Shown in pieces: positions 6,875-15,150 of a stretch of DNA of 64,000 bases; position 1 is the first letter of the stretch, and every line of letters starts with the position of its first letter. The position numbers and the translations under genes were made by a program. The stretch is from Devosia litorisediminis (GTDB taxonomy: Bacteria; Pseudomonadota; Alphaproteobacteria; Rhizobiales; Devosiaceae): contig NZ_JAGXTP010000001.1 of NCBI RefSeq assembly GCF_018334155.1, positions 248,001-312,000 on the forward strand, given 5' to 3'. The notes under the pieces are model-generated. The model worked only from the letters and a program-made list of their open reading frames with translations, ran no database searches and was not told the DNA's origin.

Positions 6875-8698
6875 GTGGATTTGCGCCGGTGGAATGTCAA
6901 ACATGTGCGCATGGTGCTGGCGACAGCGCCCGCGTTTACGCCGTTTGCCAGAAGCGGTGAGCAGGGAGTGGCGCGCATCAAATCCACTATCGGGTCGCAG
7001 GCTCTGGCGGGACTGCTCGAGCAGGCGCGGGCCGATGCGGTCGCGCCCGTTCCGGCGCTGCCCGCTGCGCTCTATCTGGAATTCATGCGGACCGGACGGC
7101 GCGAGGGCTATGAAGATGCCCAGCGCGAGCGGCGGCAGATGCTGTATCGCCTGACCCTGGCTGAATGGCTTGAGGGCGAAGGCGCCTTTATCGACGCGAT
7201 TGAAAATCTGGCCTTCGCACGGCTCGAAGAGACCAACTGGTCCTGGCCTGCGCATGGGCGGGTGCTCGACATGCCGGATCGGCCGACGCTTGATCTGGCT
7301 GCAGCGATGAGCGCGCTGGATCTGGCGGAGATGGATTATCTGATCGGCGACAGGCTGTCCGCACCCTTGCGCGCCCGGTTGCGCAGCGAGACCGATCGGC
7401 GCGCCATCGCCCCGTTCCTTGAGCGCAATGATCACTGGTGGCTGCACACCACGCCGCAAAAGCAGGTTAATAACTGGACGGCGGTGTGTGTCGCCGGGGT
7501 GGTTGGCGCTGCGTGCTATTTCGAAAACGATCTGGATCGGCTGGCCGAGATCATCACGCGCGGGCTGCACAGCCTAGCCGACTATCTGGAGACCTTTGAC
7601 AGCCAGGGTGGATCGAGCGAAGGGCCCGATTACTGGTCCTATGGCTTCGGCAATTATGTGGTGCTGGCGCAGTTGCTGGCGGCGCGCACGGGCGGGCAGA
7701 TCGATCTGCTGAATGACGCGCGGGTGCGGGCGATTGCCGAATTTCCGGTGCGCACCATTTTGACCCAGGGCATCTGGGCGAGCTTCTCGGATTCCGACAG
7801 CACCCCGCAGTTTCATCCCGGGCTGCTGGCCTATCTGGCCGAGCGGCTTGACCTTCCTTCGCTGACCCAGCTGGGCATGAGCAACGATTTTACGGTGCAA
7901 GGCTTCAACCAGTTCGTCTGGCCATTGCGGCAATATGCGTGGCCGCTGCCGAAAAGCGAAACCGCTTTCGGGGGCACAGTGCATGACTGGTACGCCGACA
8001 TGGCCTGGATGATCAGCCGGCTGGACCCGGATAATCCCGGTTCGCTGCGGCTGGCGATCAAGGGCGGGCACAATGACGAGATGCACAACCAGAACGATGT
8101 TGGCTCGTTCATGGTGGTGCACAATGGCCGCGTCGTGCTGACCGATCCGGGGCGCGGGCGCTATTCCAAGGCCTATTTCGGCCCCGAGCGGTACGAGAAC
8201 ATCATGGCCTCCTCGCGCGGGCATTCGGTGCCGGTGGTCAATGGCCATGCGCAGGCCGAAGGCGCCGCGCATGCCGCGCGCGTGCTCGACCATGGTCATG
8301 GCGCCGAGCAGGATCGGCTGCGGCTCGAGATGGCAGCGGCCTATCCGGCAGCAGCAGGGCTCAAGACGCTGGAGCGCGATGTGGTGTTTGACCGCGCCGT
8401 GCCCGGTGGGCGGATCGAACTCACGGACAGTTTCAGTTTTGCCGATGGTGGCGGGCAGTTCGTGTCCGCGCTGATCACCCCGCTGGCCGTGCAGGTCGGC
8501 AGCGCCACGGTGCGCATTGGCGATGACAATGGCGGGGTGGTGGTGGGGTTCGACCCGGCCATTGTGCAGGTCGATACCGAACGCCACCCCGGCGTCGAAA
8601 AACAATATGCCCCCTCGGTCGATCTGACCCGTGTGCTGTTTACAGCGGCGGGACAGGCAGCGACCGGCAAGGTGGTGATGGAGATCTCACCGTTCTGA
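6875..8698 (+). CDS. Heparinase II/III-like protein, predicted cytoplasmic oligosaccharide lyase
   Basis: This 607-residue protein has an N-terminal alpha-helical toroid (about 60-370) followed by a beta-sandwich of the heparinase II/III C-terminal type. The signature GHNDEMHNQNDVGSF sits near residues 399-413, followed by the conserved TDPGRGRYSKAYF and SRGHSVPVVNGH blocks. This architecture occurs in lyases that cleave uronate-containing glycans (families PL12, PL15, PL17, PL21). The GTG start at 6875 follows CGGGGAG. No signal peptide is present, so it probably cleaves imported oligosaccharides. LacI-type operators lie just upstream and an oligosaccharide-type ABC importer downstream. The exact glycan is unknown. 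Confidence 0.8.
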   Translation: MDLRRWNVKHVRMVLATAPAFTPFARSGEQGVARIKSTIGSQALAGLLEQARADAVAPVPALPAALYLEFMRTGRREGYEDAQRERRQMLYRLTLAEWLEGEGAFIDAIENLAFARLEETNWSWPAHGRVLDMPDRPTLDLAAAMSALDLAEMDYLIGDRLSAPLRARLRSETDRRAIAPFLERNDHWWLHTTPQKQVNNWTAVCVAGVVGAACYFENDLDRLAEIITRGLHSLADYLETFDSQGGSSEGPDYWSYGFGNYVVLAQLLAARTGGQIDLLNDARVRAIAEFPVRTILTQGIWASFSDSDSTPQFHPGLLAYLAERLDLPSLTQLGMSNDFTVQGFNQFVWPLRQYAWPLPKSETAFGGTVHDWYADMAWMISRLDPDNPGSLRLAIKGGHNDEMHNQNDVGSFMVVHNGRVVLTDPGRGRYSKAYFGPERYENIMASSRGHSVPVVNGHAQAEGAAHAARVLDHGHGAEQDRLRLEMAAAYPAAAGLKTLERDVVFDRAVPGGRIELTDSFSFADGGGQFVSALITPLAVQVGSATVRIGDDNGGVVVGFDPAIVQVDTERHPGVEKQYAPSVDLTRVLFTAAGQAATGKVVMEISPF

Positions 8699-8710
8699 AC
8701 GAGCGGGAGC

Positions 8711-8786
8711 GCCGGTCAACGACCGGCAAGAAGAGGGCGTGGATGCCCAAACCATCCACGCAGTTACGGATGACGACACTGTGTCG
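8711..8786 (+). other. Three hairpins between the lyase-like gene and the binding-protein gene
   Basis: The 139-base gap holds three perfect inverted repeats: GCCGGTC/GACCGGC (8711-8717, 8721-8727), GCGTGGATG/CATCCACGC (8737-8745, 8753-8761) and CGACAC-T-GTGTCG (8774-8786). None is followed by a T run, so they look more like mRNA-processing or stabilising structures than terminators. The short third one could be an operator. Confidence 0.5.
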
Positions 8787-8837
8787 GCATGCGCCTGACG
8801 AGAACCCGGGTGAGGGAAAGCCCGGAAAGGGAGGACT

Positions 8838-10769
8838 ATGATGAGACATGATGCAAATTTCGGTCGCATGCGAGGCCGCAGCGGTCTGCGTCTGGCCGGT
8901 GCGGTGGCGCTGAGCGCACTGCTTGCGGCTGCCGGACCGGCGCTGGCGCAACAGGCGCCCGAGCTTGATGCGCTGGTGGCCAGCGGTGACCTGCCGCCGC
9001 TTGAAGAGCGCCTGCCTGCCAATCCGCTGGTGCTCAATGCCGACAGCATCGGCACCTATGGCGGCACCTGGCATATGGGCATGCGCGGCGGCGGCGATAA
9101 CGGGCTGATCGTCAAGACCGTGGCCTATGAAGGTCTGGTGCGGTTTGACCAGGAATGGAAGACCGTGGTGCCCAACCTGGCCGAGAGCTGGGAAGCCAAT
9201 GAAGACGCCACCGAATACACCTTCCATCTGCGTCAGGGCGTGAAGTGGTCGGACGGCACCCCGTTCACCAGTGCCGATATCGAATTTGCCGTCGAGATCT
9301 ATAATGACCCCGATTATCCGGCCGGCAGCTGGATCGACAACGTCAACAATCCCGTGCATCTCGAGGTGATTGACGATTACACGTTCAAGTTCCGGTTCGA
9401 TCAGCCCAATGGCATGCTGATGGACGAAATGGCCAGCGTGAACGGCATTCACATCACCTCGCTGCAGAAGGCCTATTGCAGCCAGTTCCACCCCAAATAT
9501 AACGAGAATGCCGCTGCCGAAGCCGAAGCCAAGGGCTTTTCGAGCTGGGCGCTGTATCTGCAGGACCGTTGCGCCTGGGGCTGGGAAACCATCCGTTTCT
9601 CCAATCCTGATCTGCCAACGCTGTATGCCTGGGTGATCGATCAGCCCCTGTCGGCCAATGCGAGCCACGTTACCTGGGATCGCAACCCCTATTACTGGAA
9701 GGTCGACGCCGAGGGTAACCAGCTGCCCTATATGGATCATCTGGACATGCGGGTCAGCGAATCCATCGAAGAGCTGACACTGCTGGCGCTCAATGGCGAG
9801 ATCGATTTCCAGGAACGCCACATCGCCACCAATACCAACAAGCCACTGTTCTATGACGGGCAGGAAGCGGGCGATTATCACCTGGGCGAGATCATCCCAT
9901 CGGCGTCCAATACGCTGGTGCTGCAGCTCAACTTCAACCATGACGATCCGGTCAAGCGGGCGCTGTATCAGGACAAGAACTTCCGCATCGGCATCTCCGA
10001 AGCCATTGACCGCGAAGAGATCGTCGATGTGGTGTTCACCGGTCAGGGTGAACCCTTCCAGGTGGCACCGCGTCCGGAATCGCCGTTCTATGACGAAGAG
10101 CTGGCCAAGCAGTACACCGAGTTCAATCCCGAAAGCGCGATCGAGCATCTTGAAGCGGCCGGCCTGACCGAAACCAATGGTGACGGCGTCCGCCTGATGA
10201 GCGATGGCCGTCCGGCCAAGATCACGGTCGATGTGATCTCCTCGCTGCGGCCGGAATGGATCGATATTCTCGAAATCATGCAGCTACAGCTCAGCTCGGT
10301 CGGCATTGAAATCGAGCTCAACAATATCGACCGTACGCTGTTCTACGACAAGCGCCCGGGCAATGAGTTCGATGCGCAGGTCTGGGCCGGCGACGGTGGT
10401 CTCGAAGTGGTGCAGGAGCCCCGCTACTACTTCCCGGCCAATGATGAGTCGGTCTGGGCCTGGCGCTGGGCACAGTGGTTCAACGGCACGCGTCCTGAAA
10501 TCGCCGAAGAGCCCGCTGACTGGGCCAAGGAACAGATGGAGCTCTACAAGCAGATCCGTTCCTCGAGCGATCCCGATCAGCGTGCTGACCTGATGAAGCA
10601 GATCCTGGCGATCACCAAGGAACAGTTCCCGGTGATCGGCGTCAGCCTGATGCCGAACGGCTATTCGATCATCAAGAACAATCTGGGCAATGCGCCTGAG
10701 ACGATGTTCAACGCCTGGCTGTTCCCGACGCCATCGCCGATGGATCCAGCCACCTGGTACTTCAAGTAA
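8838..10769 (+). CDS. ABC transporter substrate-binding protein, family 5 (oligosaccharide/oligopeptide type)
   Basis: This 643-residue protein has a signal peptide (basic start, hydrophobic core, cleavage probably after ALA near residue 37) and the family-5 extracellular binding fold. Conserved blocks include LAESWEANEDATEYTFHLR, GVKWSDGTPFTSADI and a C-terminal QFPVIGVSLMPNG. At over 600 residues it belongs to the large subgroup often paired with glycan-degrading genes. The Shine-Dalgarno site GGGAGGA (8829-8835) is better spaced for ATG 8841 than for ATG 8838. It heads the transporter cassette that continues with two permeases and two ATPases. Confidence 0.88.
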   Translation: MMRHDANFGRMRGRSGLRLAGAVALSALLAAAGPALAQQAPELDALVASGDLPPLEERLPANPLVLNADSIGTYGGTWHMGMRGGGDNGLIVKTVAYEGLVRFDQEWKTVVPNLAESWEANEDATEYTFHLRQGVKWSDGTPFTSADIEFAVEIYNDPDYPAGSWIDNVNNPVHLEVIDDYTFKFRFDQPNGMLMDEMASVNGIHITSLQKAYCSQFHPKYNENAAAEAEAKGFSSWALYLQDRCAWGWETIRFSNPDLPTLYAWVIDQPLSANASHVTWDRNPYYWKVDAEGNQLPYMDHLDMRVSESIEELTLLALNGEIDFQERHIATNTNKPLFYDGQEAGDYHLGEIIPSASNTLVLQLNFNHDDPVKRALYQDKNFRIGISEAIDREEIVDVVFTGQGEPFQVAPRPESPFYDEELAKQYTEFNPESAIEHLEAAGLTETNGDGVRLMSDGRPAKITVDVISSLRPEWIDILEIMQLQLSSVGIEIELNNIDRTLFYDKRPGNEFDAQVWAGDGGLEVVQEPRYYFPANDESVWAWRWAQWFNGTRPEIAEEPADWAKEQMELYKQIRSSSDPDQRADLMKQILAITKEQFPVIGVSLMPNGYSIIKNNLGNAPETMFNAWLFPTPSPMDPATWYFK

Positions 10770-10798
10770 GCGGGGGACGTCCTCCCCTCCCGCCCGAT

Positions 10799-10827
10799 CC
10801 CCTCGCGGCCGCAACGGCCGCGGGGGG
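10799..10827 (+). other. Strong intercistronic hairpin between binding protein and permease genes
   Basis: A 13-bp stem (10799-10811 with 10815-10827, one G-U pair, loop CAA) lies between the SBP stop and the first permease. There is no T run. Such structures commonly protect the upstream mRNA and let the binding protein be made in excess of the membrane subunits. Confidence 0.65.
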
Positions 10828-10855
10828 ACCCTGAAACCGACTAGAGTATCCGACA

Positions 10856-11845
10856 ATGGTCCAGTTCGTGATCCGGCGTTTCATCGCCATGGTGCTGACG
10901 ATGTTTGCCATCTCGTTTGTGGCCTTCGCTATCATCCAGCTGCCACCCGGCGATTATCTGACCGCCTATATTGCCCAGCTTTCGGCGACCGGCGAGCAGG
11001 TCGACCCCAAGGTGATCGAGAACCTGCGCCAGCAATACGGCCTGGGCGAGCCATATCTGGTGCAGTACTGGAAATGGGTGAGCGGCATCATGGTGGGTAA
11101 TTTCGGCCAGAGCTTTGAGTGGAAGCGGCCGGTGTCCGAACTGATCTGGGGCCGGCTGGGCAATTCGATCCTGCTCGAAGGCATTGCGGTGATCGCCATG
11201 TGGCTGATCGCGCTGCCAATCGGGGTCTACGCCGCGGTTCGCAAATACTCGCTGGGCGATTATCTGGCGACCGTGCTGGGCTTTATCGGCCTGGCTGTGC
11301 CGAACTTTTTTTTCGCGCTGATCCTAATGTATCTCAGCTTTACCTGGTTCGGCGAAACCATTGGCGGGCTGTATTCGCCCGAATTCGAGAACGCGCGCTG
11401 GAGCCTGGCCAAGCTGTGGGACTTCCTGTCCAATGCCTGGATCCCGGTGCTGGTGCTGGCCACGGCCGGTACGGCCGAACTGATCCGCATTCTGCGCGCC
11501 AACCTGCTTGATGAGCTCAAAAAGCCCTATGTGACCACGGCCCGGGCCAAGGGCCTGCCGGAGTGGCGCGTCATTCTGAAATATCCCGTTCGTCTGGCGC
11601 TCAACCCGCTGGTCTCCACCATTGGCTGGCTGTTGCCGGCGCTGGTGTCGGGCTCGGTGATCGTGTCGGTGGTGATGAATTTGCCGACGGCCGGACCGAT
11701 GCTGCTGCGCTCGCTGACGACGCAGGACATGTATCTGGCAGGGGCCATCATCCTGCTGCTGAGTGTGCTGACGGTGGTCGGTACGTTGATTTCGGACATC
11801 CTGCTGGCCTGGATCGATCCGCGCATCCGGTATGGCGGCAAGTAA
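10856..11845 (+). CDS. ABC transporter permease, DppB/OppB type
   Basis: This 329-residue inner-membrane protein has six predicted membrane segments. It shows the typical N-terminal FVIRRFIAMVLTMFAISFVAF helix and the conserved early motif QLPPGDYL. The EAA-type loop is LKKPYVTTARAKGLPEWRV, which contacts the ATPase subunits. It pairs with the DppC-type permease that begins at the very next base after its stop. Substrate is inferred from the operon as oligosaccharide rather than peptide, since the family cannot be separated on permease sequence alone. Confidence 0.9.
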   Translation: MVQFVIRRFIAMVLTMFAISFVAFAIIQLPPGDYLTAYIAQLSATGEQVDPKVIENLRQQYGLGEPYLVQYWKWVSGIMVGNFGQSFEWKRPVSELIWGRLGNSILLEGIAVIAMWLIALPIGVYAAVRKYSLGDYLATVLGFIGLAVPNFFFALILMYLSFTWFGETIGGLYSPEFENARWSLAKLWDFLSNAWIPVLVLATAGTAELIRILRANLLDELKKPYVTTARAKGLPEWRVILKYPVRLALNPLVSTIGWLLPALVSGSVIVSVVMNLPTAGPMLLRSLTTQDMYLAGAIILLLSVLTVVGTLISDILLAWIDPRIRYGGK

Positions 11846-12997
11846 ATGACCATGAACATTCACGCAGATGACGGGACGCTGAGCATGGCGGAAGTGACGC
11901 CCAAAAAGGCGGTACGGGAAAGCCAGACGGCGCTGATGTGGCGCCGCTTCAAACGGCACAAGCTGGCGCTGGTCAGCCTGTGGGTGGTGATCGCCTTTTA
12001 CCTGATTGCCATCTTCGCCGAGTTTCTGGCGCCCACCGATCCCTCGGCCTACAATCCGCGCTATACCTATGCGCCGCCACAGGGCATCAATTTCGTGGCC
12101 GTGCAGGAAGACGGCAGCTGGACCTTCGGGCCCTATGTCTATGGCTACAAGACCGAAATCGACCCGGTCGCGCTGCGCCGCACCTTTGTGATCGACGAGA
12201 CCGAGCGGCTGCCAATCACGCTGTTTGCCGAGAGCAAGCCGTATCTGCTGGCCGGCTTCATCCCGATGTCGACCAAGCTGTTCGGCGTGTCGGTGCCGCG
12301 GGCCCCACTTTATGTGCTGGGTGCGGACCGATTGGGCCGTGACCTGTTGAGCCGATTGATCCACGGGACGCGCATTTCGCTTTCCATCGGTCTGGCCGGT
12401 GTGACGATGAGCCTGTTCTTCGGCATCATCATTGGCGGGTTTGCCGGCTATTATGGCGGCTGGTTCGACAGTGCGGTGATGCGTGTGGTGGAGTTCATCC
12501 GCTCCATGCCGACCATTCCGCTCTGGCTAGGTCTGGCCGCTGCCATGCCCAAGGACTGGACGGCGCTGCAGACCTATTTCGCCATCACCATCATCCTGAG
12601 CCTGATCGGCTGGACCGAGCTGGCGCGGGTGGTGCGGGGGCGCTTCCTGAGCCTGCGCACCGAGGATTTCGTGACCGCTGCGCAGCTGGATGGGGCCAGC
12701 GACTGGCGCATCATCACCCGGCACATGGTGCCCAGCTTCACCAGCCACATCATTGCGGCGGCGACGCTGGCCATTCCGGGCATGATCCTGGCTGAAACCG
12801 CGCTGAGCTTTCTTGGGCTGGGGCTGCAGGCCCCGATCGTGAGCTGGGGGACGCTGCTGCAGGACGCGCAGAATATCCGCACGCTGGCGACCGCGCCGTG
12901 GCTGCTGACGCCGGGCATCTGCGTGGTCATCATCATTCTGGCAATGAACTTTTTCGGAGACGGCCTTCGTGATGCCGCTGATCCACATGGGCGATGA
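11846..12997 (+). CDS. ABC transporter permease, DppC/OppC type
   Basis: This 383-residue inner-membrane protein has an OppC-type N-terminus (WRRFKRHKLALVSLWVVI) and a long periplasmic loop containing LYVLGADRLGRDLLSRLI. The BPD-transporter core carries the coupling motif EDFVTAAQLDGASDWRI and the conserved end segment MNFFGDGLRDAADP. It starts at ATG 11846 directly after the stop of the previous permease; ATG 11852 is an alternative. The inserted region at about residues 65-145 is longer than in DppC, as in other transporters of this large-SBP subgroup. Confidence 0.9.
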   Translation: MTMNIHADDGTLSMAEVTPKKAVRESQTALMWRRFKRHKLALVSLWVVIAFYLIAIFAEFLAPTDPSAYNPRYTYAPPQGINFVAVQEDGSWTFGPYVYGYKTEIDPVALRRTFVIDETERLPITLFAESKPYLLAGFIPMSTKLFGVSVPRAPLYVLGADRLGRDLLSRLIHGTRISLSIGLAGVTMSLFFGIIIGGFAGYYGGWFDSAVMRVVEFIRSMPTIPLWLGLAAAMPKDWTALQTYFAITIILSLIGWTELARVVRGRFLSLRTEDFVTAAQLDGASDWRIITRHMVPSFTSHIIAAATLAIPGMILAETALSFLGLGLQAPIVSWGTLLQDAQNIRTLATAPWLLTPGICVVIIILAMNFFGDGLRDAADPHGR

Positions 12998-13038
12998 GAT
13001 GATGACTATGCGCGCTGACGATACCACCACCCGCATTG

Positions 13039-13057
13039 CCTCCCCTTCGTGGGGAGG
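13039..13057. repeat. REP-like CCTCCCC/GGGGAGG palindrome, copy 1
   Basis: CCTCCCC (13039-13045), loop TTCGT, GGGGAGG (13051-13057), followed by an AGGGTGGGGG tail. The same core recurs at 19724, 20516, 24008, 27078 and 43078. It lies inside the transporter operon between the second permease and the first ATPase gene. Confidence 0.6.
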
Positions 13058-13099
13058 GACCAAGGGTGGGGGTTCTCCGACAATCGCAGAGGCAAGGTC

Positions 13100-14119
13100 A
13101 TGAGCAAACCTCTTCTGAAAATCGACAATATGTCGATCGTGTTTTCCTCGCCCGATGAGGCCGATATCGAAGCCGTGCGGCAGGTCGATCTGAGCCTGAC
13201 GCCGGGCAAGACCCTGGCGCTGGTGGGCGAAAGCGGCTGCGGCAAGTCGGTGACCGCGCGCGCCGTGCTGCGACTGCTCGACAAGAATGCCGATGTGCGC
13301 ACCGGCAGTATCGTGTTCACCCCGGCGGGGGAGGACGCCACCGATATTGCCCGGCTCAAGCCGGACAGCCTGGCGATGCGGCGCATTCGCGGCAACCAGA
13401 TCTCGATGATCTTTCAGGAGCCGATGAGCTCGCTATCGCCGGTGCATACGATTGGCGACCAGATTGACGAGATGATGACCATTCACGAGGGGCTGGGCGG
13501 CAAGGCGGCGCGCGAGCGTACCGTGGCGCTGCTCGACCAGGTCGGCGTGCCCGGCGCACGCGAGCGGGCCGATGCATATCCGTTTCAGCTGTCGGGTGGA
13601 TTGCGTCAGCGGGCGATGATCGCCATGGCGCTGGCGTGCACACCGCAATTGCTGATTGCCGATGAGCCGACCACGGCGCTGGATGTCACGACGCAGGCGC
13701 AAATTCTGGATCTGCTGCGCCAGCTGCAGGCCGATTTCGGCATGGCGATGCTGTTCATCACCCATGATCTGGGCGTGGTGGCGGAAATCGCCGACGAGGT
13801 GGCGGTGATGTATCTGGGCGATGTGGTGGAGCAGGGCAGCGTGTTCGACGTGTTCTCGGCGCCCAGGCATCCCTACACGCAGGCGCTGATGAACTCGATC
13901 CCCAAGATGTCGCGCAAGGCGGACCGGGTGCGACTGAACCCGATCAAGGGCACGGTGCCCGCACCCAAGGACCGGCCAACAGGCTGTGCCTTTACCAGCC
14001 GCTGCCCGCATGCGTTCGAGCCCTGCGCCAGCGTGCGTCCGGTGCGTACCGATGTGGGCAATGGGCATCATGCGCGGTGTCATCTGCTGACCCAGGCGCC
14101 GGTGGAGGCAATGGCATGA
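13100..14119 (+). CDS. ABC transporter ATP-binding protein, DppD/OppD type
   Basis: This 339-residue ATPase has Walker A GESGCGKS near residue 44, signature motif LSGGLRQR, and Walker [13 protein letters not shown]. The Opp/Dpp C-terminal extension carries the cysteine-bearing tail ([16 protein letters not shown]), which in this family binds an iron-sulfur cluster. I chose ATG 13100, preceded by AGAGGCAAGG, rather than an in-frame ATG at 13049 that would begin inside the repeat. The signature reads LSGGLRQR where LSGGQRQR is usual, a conservative change. Its stop overlaps the next ATPase start by four bases. Confidence 0.9.
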   Translation: MSKPLLKIDNMSIVFSSPDEADIEAVRQVDLSLTPGKTLALVGESGCGKSVTARAVLRLLDKNADVRTGSIVFTPAGEDATDIARLKPDSLAMRRIRGNQISMIFQEPMSSLSPVHTIGDQIDEMMTIHEGLGGKAARERTVALLDQVGVPGARERADAYPFQLSGGLRQRAMIAMALACTPQLLIADEPTTALDVTTQAQILDLLRQLQADFGMAMLFITHDLGVVAEIADEVAVMYLGDVVEQGSVFDVFSAPRHPYTQALMNSIPKMSRKADRVRLNPIKGTVPAPKDRPTGCAFTSRCPHAFEPCASVRPVRTDVGNGHHARCHLLTQAPVEAMA

Positions 14120-15150
14120 GTACGCTGCTGAGTGTGGAGCATCTCTCCAAGCATTTTACCCTGAGTGGCGGGTTGATCGGCAAGGAACGCCGGCTCGATG
14201 CGCTGACCGATATCAATCTGACCGTGGAGGCCGGCGAGACGCTGGCCATTGTCGGCGAGAGCGGCTGTGGCAAGACCACGCTGGGGCGCTGCATCATTCA
14301 GGCGCAGCCGGTCAGCGAAGGCAAGGTCGTCTATCATCCCAAGAGCGGCGGCGATGTCGAGCTGACAGCGCTGACCAAGCGCGAGATCAAGCCATGGCGG
14401 CAAGACATCCGCATGATCTTTCAGGACCCGATGAGCTCGCTGAATCCCAATATGCGGGTGTTCGATATCGTGGCCGAGCCGCTGCGCATTCACAAGATCG
14501 CCAAGGGCAAGGCGCTGGAGGAGCTGGTGATCTCGACGCTGGAAAAGGTCGGGATCCCCGCCGAAGCAGCAGGCCGCTATCCGCATGCGTTTTCGGGCGG
14601 CCAGCGTCAGCGTATCGGTATTGCCCGGGCACTGGTGCTGGACCCCAAGCTGGTGATTGCCGATGAGGCGGTGTCCGCGCTGGACGTCTCGATCCAGGCG
14701 CAGGTGCTCAATCTGCTCGAGGACCTCAAGGCGGAGTTCGGGCTGACCTATATCTTCATCAGCCATGATCTGGGCGTGGTGAACTACATCGCGGACCGGG
14801 TGGTGGTGATGTATCTGGGCCATGTGGTGGAGAATGCGCCCACCGAAATGCTGTTTGAGCGACCACGCCATCCCTATAGCGAATTGCTGCTTGAGGCGCT
14901 GCCGATTGCCGACCCGTTGCGGCGCAAGGGGCGCAGCGCCGAAGTGCGCGGGGAAATCCCCTATCTGGGCAATCGGCCGGTTGGCTGCCCTTTCCACACA
15001 CGCTGCAAATATGCCGAAGACCGCTGCCGGACCGAACGGCCGGCGCTGCGCCCGATCAACGGGACAGCCCAGGAAGCGGCCTGCCATTTTGCCGAGAAAC
15101 TTGAATTGAGTGGCGCCTATGATGACGCGCCAGCGAGGACCTATGCCTAG
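14116..15150 (+). CDS. ABC transporter ATP-binding protein, DppF/OppF type
   Basis: This 344-residue ATPase has Walker A GESGCGKTT, a Q-loop region MIFQDPMSSLNPNMRV, signature FSGGQRQRIGIARAL and Walker B LVIADEAVSALDVS. The Opp/Dpp C-terminal tail has cysteines at GCPFHTRC. The ATG at 14116 overlaps the DppD-type stop (ATGA), so the pair is translationally coupled. With the other ATPase it forms the heterodimeric motor of the importer. Walker B reads DEAVSALD rather than DEPTSALD, which occurs in functional members. Confidence 0.9.
   Translation: MSTLLSVEHLSKHFTLSGGLIGKERRLDALTDINLTVEAGETLAIVGESGCGKTTLGRCIIQAQPVSEGKVVYHPKSGGDVELTALTKREIKPWRQDIRMIFQDPMSSLNPNMRVFDIVAEPLRIHKIAKGKALEELVISTLEKVGIPAEAAGRYPHAFSGGQRQRIGIARALVLDPKLVIADEAVSALDVSIQAQVLNLLEDLKAEFGLTYIFISHDLGVVNYIADRVVVMYLGHVVENAPTEMLFERPRHPYSELLLEALPIADPLRRKGRSAEVRGEIPYLGNRPVGCPFHTRCKYAEDRCRTERPALRPINGTAQEAACHFAEKLELSGAYDDAPARTYA

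Noticed and set aside
8640..10148. A 502-codon minus-strand frame over the SBP gene
   Set aside because: Shadow of the family-5 binding protein; no ribosome site and no family resemblance.
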